From assembly GCF_009707485.1 (NCBI RefSeq), contig NZ_CP046121.1:2976001-3040000 (forward strand): a DNA stretch of 64,000 nt, given 5' to 3'. This document shows positions 1 through 8,323 of this stretch, one piece after another (the stretch's first letter is position 1; each line of letters starts with the position of its first letter). The notes under the pieces were generated by a model. The model had not been told where the DNA came from, ran no database searches, and was given only the letters and a program-made list of their open reading frames with translations. A program made the position numbers and the translations under genes. The stretch comes from Nostocoides sp. HKS02. Lineage in GTDB: Bacteria; Actinomycetota; Actinomycetes; Actinomycetales; Dermatophilaceae.

Positions 1-429
1 CGGCTGGTGGGCAAGCAGGTTTCGCACGCCAACGAGAGCCTTCAGGCTCCTTCGAAAATCATCTGGGGGTTCGTGTCCCTTCGCGACCAGTAGGTCGCCC
101 AGAAGATCGATCAGCGCATCGCCGCTCTGACGTCCCACGAGGGTCCAGACTCGCGGGCGAAGTTCGTCTGATGGGCTGAGGAGAAGAACGCAGGCAGTCC
201 GCAGGATCCGCTCGGCATCGAGCCAGCGGTCGATCAGTCTGTCTCGAAGTGTTGTCCACACATAGACGTAATGGTTTACTTCGCCCGACTCAGTTGAGGT
301 GTCGTACTTTCGTAGATCCGTCATCTCGTACGTGTCAACGACAATCCCAGGCGGGAGGGCGGGACCCAGGATCCGGAGCCGCCCCCGCCGCGGATTGGTC
401 GGTGCCTTCGGCTTGCGTTTCTTGGTCAT
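1..429 (-). CDS. Hypothetical protein with HEPN-like motif (C-terminus beyond window)
   Basis: The minus-strand frame is open from an ATG at 429 to the window edge (143 codons, no stop), so the C-terminus is missing. A strong Shine-Dalgarno (AGGAGGG) lies just before the ATG. The N-terminus is basic (MTKKRKPK). The middle is largely helical with many Leu, Arg and Asp, and near the edge it reads LVGVRNLLAH, i.e. R-N-x-x-A-H at residues 136-141. That Rx4-6H pattern is the hallmark of HEPN-fold proteins, many of which are RNases in toxin or defence systems. The family call is inference from one motif in a helical context. The gene lies 55 bp downstream of a membrane protein, probably in one transcript, inside the end of an integrated element. 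Confidence 0.6.
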   Translation of the reverse strand, partial: MTKKRKPKAPTNPRRGRLRILGPALPPGIVVDTYEMTDLRKYDTSTESGEVNHYVYVWTTLRDRLIDRWLDAERILRTACVLLLSPSDELRPRVWTLVGRQSGDALIDLLGDLLVAKGHEPPDDFRRSLKALVGVRNLLAHQP

Positions 430-484
430 CAGACCCTCCTGTCGTCGCCGAGCCAGAGGTTCGCCACATCGCAGTGCGCATCGC

Positions 485-997
485 TCAACGGGCCGGACCT
501 CGGCCCTCCTGCAAACCATTCTGTTCATTACGGGTCCATCGCCGCCCCGCGTGATCGGTGAACTCAACAGCCAAGACTCTGCCGGGGTAACCAAGCGCAT
601 CATGTCCGTCGGTCCGACCCAAGTTGACTCGATCAACCTGCCCGGGACCCAGGCTGTGCCAGCGTCGCACCGCTGGGTCAAGAGGCTCGCCACTCGTGTT
701 CGATGGCATCGAGGTGACGTGCAGGTTGATGACGGGGAGGTCCGAACGATTCGCCACTCGAAGGACGCACTCATAGATGTGCATCCCGGGGTACTCGTGC
801 TCTTCAACCTCCTCCAGCATGGTCCATGCCGCAACCAGGTCAGCCTGCGCCCTTCGACCAAGAATGCGCCGCGAACGCACGTCCAACACTGCGAGCAGTG
901 CGGCCAGAGCAGCAAAGACGGTCGCGGCGCCGGTGGCACACGCCGCGATCGTGTCTGGATTCCAACCCCACGTCATGCGGGGAACGTAACGCATCAC
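485..997 (-). CDS. Hypothetical protein with one N-terminal membrane segment
   Basis: A 170-residue protein with a hydrophobic segment at about residues 15-42 (rich in Ala and Leu), then a basic stretch (RSRRILGRR) and a soluble C-terminal part with alternating hydrophobic residues that looks beta-rich. This suggests a single-pass anchor with a cytoplasmic domain. The start is uncertain: ATG at 997 and another at 976 (MTWGWNP) both keep the membrane segment, and neither has a clear ribosome site. It precedes the HEPN-motif gene by 55 bp. I do not recognise a named family. Its position between an att-like tRNA fragment and that gene makes it cargo of the integrated element. Confidence 0.55.
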   Translation of the reverse strand: MMRYVPRMTWGWNPDTIAACATGAATVFAALAALLAVLDVRSRRILGRRAQADLVAAWTMLEEVEEHEYPGMHIYECVLRVANRSDLPVINLHVTSMPSNTSGEPLDPAVRRWHSLGPGQVDRVNLGRTDGHDALGYPGRVLAVEFTDHAGRRWTRNEQNGLQEGRGPAR

Positions 998-1208
998 GTT
1001 GATGCGTGATGTGGCATTGCGAGGCCCTAGCCACCATCACGTGCAGCCACCGTGCAACGAACGCGACGCGTCTGCGATCACAGACGCTCCGGCGATTTGC
1101 TAACGGCACTGCTAACCGCAGGCTGTCACCATCCACATTTCGACGGACGCGGTCCGCAGTTATGGTGCTCCAATTCGCTCGGATCGACGCCTTGAACAGC
1201 CGGGATTT

Positions 1209-1253
1209 CGACTACGGATCAGAAGGTTAGGGGTTCGAATCCCTTCGGGCGCA
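1209..1253 (+). other. 3' fragment of tRNA-Arg(ACG); probable attachment site
   Basis: The bases form the 3' half of a tRNA: anticodon loop CTACGGA (anticodon ACG, Arg), 3' anticodon stem, variable loop, T-arm with loop TTCGAAT at 1234-1240 and 5-bp stem, then acceptor 3' strand CGGGCGC and discriminator A at 1253. The 5' half (acceptor GCGCCCG, D-arm) is absent upstream, so this is not a working gene. Such 3' copies are left when an element integrates into a tRNA gene. The intact tRNA would lie left of the window and the element would occupy at least 1-1208. Confidence 0.8.
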
Positions 1254-1277
1254 CGCTGCGTTGAGACAGACGATCGG

Positions 1278-1308
1278 GGCCCTGACCTACGGAGACGCGG
1301 TCAGGGCC
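1278..1308 (+). terminator. Hairpin downstream of the tRNA-Arg fragment
   Basis: A perfect 10-bp stem (GGCCCTGACC / GGTCAGGGCC) with an 11-nt loop begins 25 nt after the tRNA fragment and is followed by TTGCTCG. It fits a Rho-independent-like terminator of the original tRNA-Arg gene, implying that sequence right of 1254 is the chromosomal flank. Confidence 0.6.
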
Positions 1309-1614
1309 TTGCTCGTTACTGACGGTGGGGAGAGCCGCAGGCGTCCCTCATCCCTCGTGGCATCCCTCGATCGCCTTCACGCGAGCACCGAGACCGCCGG
1401 GGCAGGCTGGTGCGATGACCGAGACGTGCAGCGCCGTCATGGGTGTGTGTCACACCGCCGCGTTCGCGACACAGTGGGCGCACACTATTGACCCGACCGC
1501 ACGCTATTCCGCCCATATGTGGGTACGCCGGATCGCGCGAGTGCGATCGCTGCGGGACACTTGTCCGACCCTCCGCCTGGGAGGGCCTGTGGACCGTCAT
1601 CGTGGGAGGCCGAG

Positions 1615-2361
1615 ATGCGTCTGCTGATCCTGGAGGCCGCATCGACCGACCCGCTCTGGGAGCGCATCGTCGTCGCTGCAGTGGGGCCGGCCGTCACAGT
1701 TTTGGTCGGCGGTCTGGTGGTCTGGTGGATCACGTCGACGATCCAGCACAGGCGCCAGAGGGCAGAGACGGATCGTGCCATCGATCGGGCCGAGGCGGAG
1801 CGTGCTCGCGCGGAGTCACGCGAGGAGGCCGAGACGCAGCGCGCCGAGGCACGCGAGGACGCACAGCGCACCAGGGAAGAGCGGGCTCGTGACGACGCGC
1901 TACGCCATGAGCTTGTCGGCGAGATGTCGGACTCCGCGGCCTCCCTGTACCTCATGACGCAGCACTACATGCGGGCGAAGGAGTTCGTCGAGAACAACGC
2001 CGGCGACCAGGCAGCGCGAACCAAGCTGGAGCAACTCCGCCCCGAGTTGGATAGCAGGTACCTTCAAAGCCGCACGTCGGGCGACGCGATCGAGCATCGG
2101 CTGTCTGGTTTTTTCGCTAGTGATGCGCCGCGCCAAGAGTGGCACCGAGTCCAGGACCTGCTGAGCTTGCGCTACTTCCAGTTGATCGAACGGGCGACTC
2201 CGAAGCTCTACGAGGCCAACAAGGGGCCTGACCACTCCGGCCTACAGCCCGAGCAGATGACCAACCCGAAGAACATCACCAACGCCTACCGGGTGGCGAT
2301 CACGAAGGCCGTGGACCTCGTCTTCACCGAAACGCTGCGAGAGCCCAATAGCGGCGGGTAA
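1615..2361 (+). CDS. Membrane-anchored coiled-coil protein
   Basis: A 248-residue protein. ATG at 1615 is chosen because GGGAGGC lies 5 bases upstream. Residues about 15-38 form one membrane segment. Residues about 42-105 are extremely rich in Arg, Glu, Ala and Gln in heptad-like order (repeats such as AEAERARAESREEAE), a long coiled coil. The C-terminal part is soluble and helical. No enzymatic motif is visible. Its end overlaps the 3' end of a small opposite-strand ORF by 38 bp. It lies just right of the tRNA-Arg att remnant. Function unknown; a structural or signalling membrane protein is as far as I would go. Confidence 0.7.
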   Translation: MRLLILEAASTDPLWERIVVAAVGPAVTVLVGGLVVWWITSTIQHRRQRAETDRAIDRAEAERARAESREEAETQRAEAREDAQRTREERARDDALRHELVGEMSDSAASLYLMTQHYMRAKEFVENNAGDQAARTKLEQLRPELDSRYLQSRTSGDAIEHRLSGFFASDAPRQEWHRVQDLLSLRYFQLIERATPKLYEANKGPDHSGLQPEQMTNPKNITNAYRVAITKAVDLVFTETLREPNSGG

Positions 2362-2491
2362 GGAGAAGCCGGTCGATCTCCGTGGAGGGCAGCTGGAACC
2401 ACCGCGCTTGAACTGCATCGGTCCAATGCCGGCTGATCTCCTCGACACCGCGCTTGTCCTGCCAGAAGGCAACGGTGGCCAGCTGCTCCAT
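2324..2491 (-). CDS. Small ORF, 55 residues, unknown function
   Basis: ATG at 2491 is preceded by GAAGGAGC at ideal spacing. The frame runs 55 codons to TGA at 2324 with high G+C at third positions, as in real genes here. The peptide (MEQLATVAFWQDKRGVEEIS, then a Trp-rich middle) has no motif I recognise. It overlaps the 3' end of the coiled-coil gene in antiparallel orientation by 38 bp. The main support is the ribosome site and the codon bias. It could be a remnant of a longer gene. Confidence 0.4.
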   Translation of the reverse strand: MEQLATVAFWQDKRGVEEISRHWTDAVQARWFQLPSTEIDRLLLTRRYWALAAFR

Positions 2492-2575
2492 GCTCCTTCG
2501 GTGCCGAAGAAGCGGAAGCGTGACTCCCGGGTCTGTGACGGGTCGCCGTTACCGAGTCCACCCGCACCGCCCGGC

Positions 2576-2818
2576 CACAGCTGGCATCGGTGGGAACGTT
2601 GGTGCGCCGGCCGCGGCATCACACCGCTAACCGCCGCCCCGGCCGCGGTCTGTGCCTGCCTGACCGAACGCGCCGATGAAGGCATTTCGGCATCGGTCAT
2701 GGACAGCGCGTGCGCCGGTCTGGCATGCCTGGCGCCCAGTAGCAGGTCACCGTTGCCCGGTCGGCGCACGCGTGCCGAAGCCCGCGCCTTCTCGGCGGGC
2801 CGTAGCGGTCTCAGTTGA
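2576..2818 (+). pseudogene. Fragment of a tyrosine recombinase N-terminal (core-binding) domain
   Basis: The plus-strand frame encodes a stretch (WHRWERWCAGRG, then a helix like CLTERADEGISASVMDSA) that resembles the SAM-like core-binding domain of phage-type integrases, where W-x-x-W-C and a spaced 'Y/L-x-x-R-A-D-E-G' helix are usual. The catalytic domain (R, HxxR, Y) is absent; the frame ends at 2818, overlapping the next gene's end. It is most likely what remains of an integrase, matching the nearby att site. Homology is inferred by eye only. Confidence 0.45.
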
Positions 2819-3687
2819 CGTTGGCAGTCTGACCGACGAACCAGTCGCAGATCTCGGATCCGGTCATGAAGACCGTGTCGGTCCGCCCCATGAGCAGATC
2901 TAGAACCGAGGTGAAGTACGGCAACCGGTGTCGGGCGCCCATCAGATGCGGGTGCAGGGGGAGGGCCAAGACGAAGGGTGTGCGGCTACCTTCGGCGTCG
3001 TAAGACCGAAGGGTGTCCACCACACGTCGCTCGAACTCGGGTGAGGAGTGATGCTCCACCGCGTAGATGACGCTGTCGTTCAGTTCGAGGGAGTACGGCA
3101 CGGCGACGAGCCGTCGGGGCTTCGCGTCCAGCCATACCGGCTTGTTCATCGACCACCCAGTCACACACGTAGTCGAGTCCGCACTCGGAGAGCACGTCGG
3201 GCGTGTGGAACGTCTCCTGCAACCCGGGGCCGAGCCACCCGCGGATCCTCTGGCCGGAATAGCTCGTCAAGATGTCGACTGCCTCGCGGACAACCGACCT
3301 CTCGTCGGTGGTGTTCAGAATCCGTTGGCTGACGCCATGACCGATGAACTCGAAGTCGCTCTGCAACAACAGCTCTGCCGCTTGCGGATAGGCATCGATT
3401 GCGGCTGCGTTGAGGTTGACACCGGCAGGCAAGCCCCGCGCGTTGATGATCTCGACCAGTCGGGGCAGGCCTAGGCGCATGCCCTGCTCGGCCCAGCTGA
3501 AGTTTGGGACATCTGGCACCGGCTGCGCGCCGTGTGGGGGGTTGAGAATGGCGCGGGGCATCGCCTGGTCGAAGGGCCAGCGCTCGACGTTCAGCACGAT
3601 GCTCACGATGACGTTCTTGCCGGGCGCGGGTGGGGTCAACGGCTCTCGCCCCGTGGCCAGCTCGTATCGGATGCGAGGTGCGGACAT
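2811..3687 (-). pseudogene. Polysaccharide deacetylase / PuuE-type amidohydrolase, frameshifted
   Basis: Two overlapping minus-strand frames make one protein. The N-terminal part runs from ATG 3687 through a W-P-F-D-Q-A-M-P segment, LPAGVNLNAAAID and FEFIGHG to LDYVCDWVVDEQ. The C-terminal part is in another frame from about PVWLDAKPRRLVAVPYS through VLALPLHPHLMG to the stop at 2811. Removing one base near 3141 joins them as DEQPVWL, as expected for NodB-like enzymes of the PuuE/allantoinase group (about 290 residues), which hydrolyse amide or imide bonds in ureides. The gene ends the catabolic operon, 2 bp after an MmgE/PrpD gene. The frameshift may be real or a sequence error. Confidence 0.75.
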
Positions 3688-3689
3688 GT

Positions 3690-5039
3690 TCAGCCTTCGG
3701 TGACAGCAGCGAGGTTGATGAGATCAGCGACAGGGCGGTCGTCGCCGTGGATCAAGGCGTCGACGAGCTCGCGGGCGCGGTCCGCACCGAGGACCGGTTC
3801 ACCGATCTGGACGAACTTGTTCACCAGCTGCCCCTCGGTGAACGGCCGGGCCTCGCTGCCGGTCGCGTGCTCGATGTGCACCTCTCGCGACGTGCGGCCT
3901 GACACGTGTGCATAGCATTCGTCCCTGGCCACAGCCGGGTCCGGCTCGATCATGACCAGCCTGCGCAGGGCGACGACTTCTGGCGCTACTGCACGCTCGT
4001 CGCTGAACTGGACGGGTCCGCCGGCGCCGTCGAGGAGACCGACTGCGAAGCAGTGGTAGACGCTGAACTTGCTCTGGAGCCCATCGGTGGGGTCCGCGAC
4101 GCCCATCACTTGGAGCACGACCGGGTTGGTTCTCAGGCGGACCGAATCGACGTCCTGACTAGTGACGCCGGCGTCCCGTAGCTCGACTCCGGCGTCGATG
4201 ACAGGATGGGAGACGATGCCGCAGGCGTAGGGCTTGAACGCGTTGTGCTCTATCTCCCACGTGCTGCCCAGCCCGTCGACCATGATCGCCGGCTCGGCGT
4301 CATCGGCCATCACCGCGGCCAGTCCGCGTCGGCCTTCGATGGCGTCGCGTGCTGCGGTGAATCCGAACGACGCGAGCAGCGCTGCCTCGACCCCGTCGTA
4401 CGCCGCCTTGCCGGCGTGGAACGACTTGGCCATGGTTCCGAAGGCCGCCTGCAGCCCGGCGGCCTCAGTGGCTGCGATGCCCAGCGCGTTGACCATCTGG
4501 TCCGGGGTCAGACCGAGCAGTCGCCCGGCAGCGGCGGCCGCGCCGATCCGACCTGTCGTCCCGGTGATGTGCCAGCCGCGGGCGAAATGGGTCATGCCAA
4601 GACCGAGTCCGACTCGCAGCGTGATCTCCACACCAACCGCGACAGCGTCGATAACCTCCGCCAACGAGGCCTGCTCGGCTTCCGCGACGGCGAGCGCCGC
4701 GGGCACGATGGGGGCGGCGGCGTGGATGACCGTCCGCAGATCGGTGTCGTCGAAGTCCTGCACGTGCGCGGCAATCCCGCCGACCAGCGCGGCGGCGGTC
4801 ATCGACGTGCGTTCAGTCCGCCCCCACACGGCGCAGCTCGTCGGCTCACCCGCAGCCGTCATTGCGGCAACCGCGCGGCTCACCGCCTCGTCGCGACTGC
4901 CTCCGACCATCACGCCGACGCCGTTGGCCAAGGTCATCCTGGCGGCGCGGCGGGCCGACTCTGGAAGGTCGAGACGCGACAGGGCGAAATCCGCGAACAG
5001 CTGGGTCACTGGCGGGACCGAGATGGTGGGCGTGGTCAT
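3690..5039 (-). CDS. MmgE/PrpD family protein (paralogue 1)
   Basis: A 449-residue protein of the MmgE/PrpD superfamily (2-methylcitrate dehydratase, cis-aconitate decarboxylase, iminodisuccinate epimerase). Visible family motifs are AHVQDFDDTD (about 92-100), GWHITGT (155-161), FGTMAKSFHAGKAA (about 200-213) and FKPYACG near residue 270. ATG 5039 has GGAGGATGG upstream and overlaps the previous stop (ATGA), so translation is coupled to paralogue 2. No methylcitrate synthase or methylisocitrate lyase accompanies it, so methylcitrate dehydration is unlikely; a decarboxylase, dehydratase or epimerase acting on a carboxylate is the better guess. The exact substrate cannot be read from sequence. 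Confidence 0.9.
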   Translation of the reverse strand: MTTPTISVPPVTQLFADFALSRLDLPESARRAARMTLANGVGVMVGGSRDEAVSRAVAAMTAAGEPTSCAVWGRTERTSMTAAALVGGIAAHVQDFDDTDLRTVIHAAAPIVPAALAVAEAEQASLAEVIDAVAVGVEITLRVGLGLGMTHFARGWHITGTTGRIGAAAAAGRLLGLTPDQMVNALGIAATEAAGLQAAFGTMAKSFHAGKAAYDGVEAALLASFGFTAARDAIEGRRGLAAVMADDAEPAIMVDGLGSTWEIEHNAFKPYACGIVSHPVIDAGVELRDAGVTSQDVDSVRLRTNPVVLQVMGVADPTDGLQSKFSVYHCFAVGLLDGAGGPVQFSDERAVAPEVVALRRLVMIEPDPAVARDECYAHVSGRTSREVHIEHATGSEARPFTEGQLVNKFVQIGEPVLGADRARELVDALIHGDDRPVADLINLAAVTEG

Positions 5040-6406
5040 CGGCCATCCTCCGAAAGGGTCGTGGCGAGGCAGAGCTGCTCCAGATCCTGCGCGCGTGGGA
5101 GGCCGTCGACCGCTTCCGGTACGGCAAGCCACGCCCTGCCGAGCACTGGTGCCAGGAGCGCCTCGGCTTTGGCCCGGACCTCCTGGGCTGACAGGGGTCG
5201 CGCGATGCTGCCTCGGGCGTGAGCCACATCCGCGATCACGGTTGAACCGTCGTCGAGCTCCGCCCTCACCATGGCCGCGTCACGAGCGCAGGTGGTCGTC
5301 GGCACGAGTTCGACCAGCGCACGCATGGCTATGGCGTCGTCCGATCGGACCCGCTCGGTCTCATAGCTCGGCAGGCCGACCTCGCCGTCCAGAAGGGCCG
5401 AGGCAATGCCGTGCACGGCGGAGAAGCGCGCCTGCAAGCCGTCGATAGGATCCCGGTGTCCCATCAGGTCCGGTACCAATGGATTGCAGCACACGCGAAG
5501 CCCCACGACCCGCTTGGGTTCGACACCGAGCCGCCGCAGCTCGAGGCCGGCGTCGATCAACGGGTGGGCGACGATTCCGCATGGATACGGCTTGACTGCG
5601 TTGTCAGAGAAGTGCCAACTTTCGCCGATTCCGTCGAGCACGGTGCTGAGCTCAGTGTGAGTGGACAGCACCTCGAAGTAGCCGCGGGGTGCCTCCAAGA
5701 CCGTGTCCGGGCCGGTGAAGCCGTCGCGGGCCAGCAGCGCGGCGAGGACGCCGTTGCTCGCGGCCTTGCCAGGGTGTAGCGGCTTTGTCATCGTGCCGAA
5801 TGCCTGACGGTGCCCGACGGCGGATGAGGCCGCCAGGCCCACAGCCCAGCCCAGGGCAGTTTCGTCGAGCCCGAGCAGAAGGCCTGCAGCGACGGCGCAT
5901 CCGATGACGCCGGCCGTCCCGGTGATGTGCCAGCCAGCGTCGTAGTGGGACGGCGACATCGCGAGGCCAACGCGCAACTGCACCTCGCATCCCCACGCGA
6001 AGGCATGCAACACATCGCGGCCGGAGGAGCCGGCCATGATGCCGACCGGCAGAACGGTCGCCAGTGCCGCCGCCGAAGGGTGGATCACCGTGGCCAGGTG
6101 AGTGTCGTCGAAGTCGTCGAGGTGTGCGGCGACCCCGATGGCGACGGGCGCGAGCAGCCGGTCGAGGCGTTCCGAGCGGCCGGGAACGACGGTGACACCG
6201 GCGCCACCGACGGCACTCTGCAGCTGAACGACGGCCTCAACGGCCGGTTGGCGTGCGGCCGACACGGTCAGCGCGAGGACGTTGAGCAGATGCATCCGGG
6301 CGTGGACGTCGATGGCGGATGGCAGGTCGTCCCGCTGGTGGTCCAGCACCGCTCGGACAAGGTCACGGGTGACCTGGAGGGGCGGTGTACTCGTCGACGT
6401 GGGCAT
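5036..6406 (-). CDS. MmgE/PrpD family protein (paralogue 2)
   Basis: A 456-residue MmgE/PrpD protein with AHLDDFDDTH, GWHITGTAGVIG, FGTMTKPLHPGKAA and VKPYPCGIVAHP motifs, all expected in complete members. I start it at ATG 6406 (MPTSTST) because GAAGGGA lies upstream and this matches the length of paralogue 1. An alternative ATG at 6448 overlaps the preceding stop as TGATG and would add 14 residues. Its stop overlaps the start of paralogue 1 by 4 bases. Two complete paralogues in tandem could be separate enzymes for stereoisomers or successive intermediates, or form a hetero-oligomer; the sequence does not decide. Confidence 0.88.
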   Translation of the reverse strand: MPTSTSTPPLQVTRDLVRAVLDHQRDDLPSAIDVHARMHLLNVLALTVSAARQPAVEAVVQLQSAVGGAGVTVVPGRSERLDRLLAPVAIGVAAHLDDFDDTHLATVIHPSAAALATVLPVGIMAGSSGRDVLHAFAWGCEVQLRVGLAMSPSHYDAGWHITGTAGVIGCAVAAGLLLGLDETALGWAVGLAASSAVGHRQAFGTMTKPLHPGKAASNGVLAALLARDGFTGPDTVLEAPRGYFEVLSTHTELSTVLDGIGESWHFSDNAVKPYPCGIVAHPLIDAGLELRRLGVEPKRVVGLRVCCNPLVPDLMGHRDPIDGLQARFSAVHGIASALLDGEVGLPSYETERVRSDDAIAMRALVELVPTTTCARDAAMVRAELDDGSTVIADVAHARGSIARPLSAQEVRAKAEALLAPVLGRAWLAVPEAVDGLPRAQDLEQLCLATTLSEDGR

Positions 6407-6447
6407 GAACTTCCCTTCTGGATGATGGTCCTGGAGGCGATCTCTCA

Positions 6448-7182
6448 TCAGGGCATGACGTCGCCGGAGTTCGGGCCAAGGGTCTGGCCGACGTAGAGGT
6501 TTCCGCCGGGGTCGCTCGCGAGCAGGACGGCGGATGGTGCGACCTCCTCGGGCCGCCCGAAGCGGCCGAGCGGCAGCTCACGCAACTTGGCGTCCTTCCA
6601 CTCCCCGGTGATCGACGCCGTCATCGCGGTGTCGATCGGGCCCGGCGCGATGGCGTTCACGAGCACGTTGTGCGGAGCCAGCTCCCTGGCGATCGACTTG
6701 GTGAAGCCGAGCACCCCTGCTTTGGCAGCGGCGTAGTGGCTGAGCCGTGCCCCGCCGGTGATGCCCAGCTGGCTGGCGACGTTGATGATCCGGCCGGAGC
6801 CGCGGACCTTCATCGCTGGGGCGACCTCTCGGCAGCTGAGGAAGACGCCGCGCAGGGTGACGTCCATCAGCCGGCCGAAGTCCTCGGTGGTGATCTCCTC
6901 CAGGGGCGCCTCGAGGAGGAGGCCCGCGCAGTTGACCAAGATATCGGGACCCTCGGCGGCACGAGCCAGATCGCGGACGGAAGTCTCGTCCCGGAGGTCG
7001 ACGAACTCGGTGCGTGCGGCTGCGCCTACGGAACGGCAGCCTTCGGCCACCTCGGCCAGATGCCGCTGCTCGTGATCAGCGAGCACGAGGGTCGCGCCCT
7101 CGGCGGCGAACGCGTAGGCGATGGCGCTGCCGATCCCGCCGGCTGCGCCGACGATGAGAGCGGTTCTACCTGCGAGCGTCAT
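6448..7182 (-). CDS. Short-chain dehydrogenase/reductase (SDR)
   Basis: A 244-residue classical SDR with cofactor motif GAAGGIG (about 12-18), NCAG (84-87), catalytic Ser about 137, and Tyr150-x3-Lys154. The acidic residue after strand 2 (ADHEQ) suggests NAD preference. It would oxidise or reduce an alcohol/ketone in the pathway. ATG 7182 lies inside the end of the acetamidase gene (17-nt overlap), which indicates translational coupling. The substrate is unknown. It is diverged from the second SDR of this operon, so the two probably act on different intermediates. Confidence 0.9.
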   Translation of the reverse strand: MTLAGRTALIVGAAGGIGSAIAYAFAAEGATLVLADHEQRHLAEVAEGCRSVGAAARTEFVDLRDETSVRDLARAAEGPDILVNCAGLLLEAPLEEITTEDFGRLMDVTLRGVFLSCREVAPAMKVRGSGRIINVASQLGITGGARLSHYAAAKAGVLGFTKSIARELAPHNVLVNAIAPGPIDTAMTASITGEWKDAKLRELPLGRFGRPEEVAPSAVLLASDPGGNLYVGQTLGPNSGDVMP

Positions 7183-8323
7183 CCGTACCTCTCCCTGTCG
7201 GGCGTGCGACGCCGTCCCGGTCGTCGTCGAAGATGGTCAGGTCGACGGCGGCGCCGACGAGGACGTTGGCCCCATTGACGATCTCGAGGATCTCGAGGTC
7301 CACGGCCACGCTGGACAGCGCGTAGGCCTGTTCGGCACTCAGACCTCGCTCCGAGGTCAGGTAGTCCTGCATCGCGAGCAAAGCGTTGAGGGCGGCGACG
7401 TTCAGGTCCATCGAGCGGTTCGTGCCATCGGCCTCAACCGGGATGCCGGTAGTGACCAGACGGCGTTGGGGTGCAGGCGCCGGGGCGGACAGGATGACCG
7501 GCATCGTTGGCCTCCAGGACTGTGCGTCCCTAGGGCGGACCCTGCAGGTGAACTCGACAGTGGCCGACATCTCGATCGCTTGGCTGCAGACCTCTCCATG
7601 GCCCTGTGCGTAGTGCGCGTCACCCAATGACACCAACGCACCATCGACCTGGGCCAGGACGAGCAGCCGACTGCCGGCTCGTAGATACTTGGCATCGAGG
7701 TTCCCGCCGTTCTCGCGCGGCGGCACTGTGCGCAGGCCGACAGATGCGATGCCGGCGTCCAGCGGGATGGCGCTCTGCTGGGTCGGCGGTAACACTGCGC
7801 CCCCGGGCCGCGCGAGGGCTTCTTCGCGGGCGGCATACTCCCGCATGCGCTCTGGTGAGGGTGCGACGCCTACGATGCCGAGGAATGGGTCAGCGGGCAC
7901 AGTGACACCCGGGATCTGAGGCGAGGTGGCCCGACCTTCGGCGAGCTCCCAGGTCGCCAAGAACGGCCCCGGGACGTGGGCCGCGAGCAGGCCGGCGCCA
8001 GGCCGGACGCAGGTGAAGCCGAAGCCGTGATGCTCGATGCTGAGAATCTCGATCTCGACCAGGTCGCCGGCCCGGGCGCCCTCGACCAGGAACGGGCCGC
8101 TGAGGGGGTGGCCCCGGAGCATGTCCATGTCCAGGATGTCCCGGTCGGTGCTGGCCCTGGTGATCTGGTGGTCCAGACCGTCGCGCAAGTCCACGCGTAC
8201 GACCTCACCAGGGCGGATGGTCATGATCGGCGCGATGCCGGGGTGCCACCGGTTGTGGCCCGACCGTGGGTCTTCGACGAGTGAACGTTCCAGGTCCACC
8301 TCGACGACATGGTCGGCGGTCAC
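7166..8323 (-). CDS. Acetamidase/formamidase family protein
   Basis: A 385-residue protein of the FmdA/AmdA family. Typical features are an N-terminal HNRWHPGI-like segment, a PGEVV stretch, GHPLSGPFLVEGA, the LSLGDAHYAQGHGEVC-like metal region (VSLGDAHYAQGHGEVCSQAI) and a long C-terminal part with ALNALLAMQDYL. Members cleave the amide bond of short amides to carboxylate and ammonia. The GTG start at 8323 overlaps the SDR stop (GTGA). Together with the cyclase-family hydrolase and the PuuE-type gene it gives the operon three amide-type hydrolases, suggesting an N-containing or cyclic substrate. Confidence 0.9.
   Translation of the reverse strand: MTADHVVEVDLERSLVEDPRSGHNRWHPGIAPIMTIRPGEVVRVDLRDGLDHQITRASTDRDILDMDMLRGHPLSGPFLVEGARAGDLVEIEILSIEHHGFGFTCVRPGAGLLAAHVPGPFLATWELAEGRATSPQIPGVTVPADPFLGIVGVAPSPERMREYAAREEALARPGGAVLPPTQQSAIPLDAGIASVGLRTVPPRENGGNLDAKYLRAGSRLLVLAQVDGALVSLGDAHYAQGHGEVCSQAIEMSATVEFTCRVRPRDAQSWRPTMPVILSAPAPAPQRRLVTTGIPVEADGTNRSMDLNVAALNALLAMQDYLTSERGLSAEQAYALSSVAVDLEILEIVNGANVLVGAAVDLTIFDDDRDGVARPTGRGTDDARR

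Noticed and set aside
4206..5448. Long plus-strand frames opposite the MmgE/PrpD genes
   Set aside because: They are antisense shadows of strongly supported proteins; no ribosome site and Arg/Pro/Ser-rich translation.
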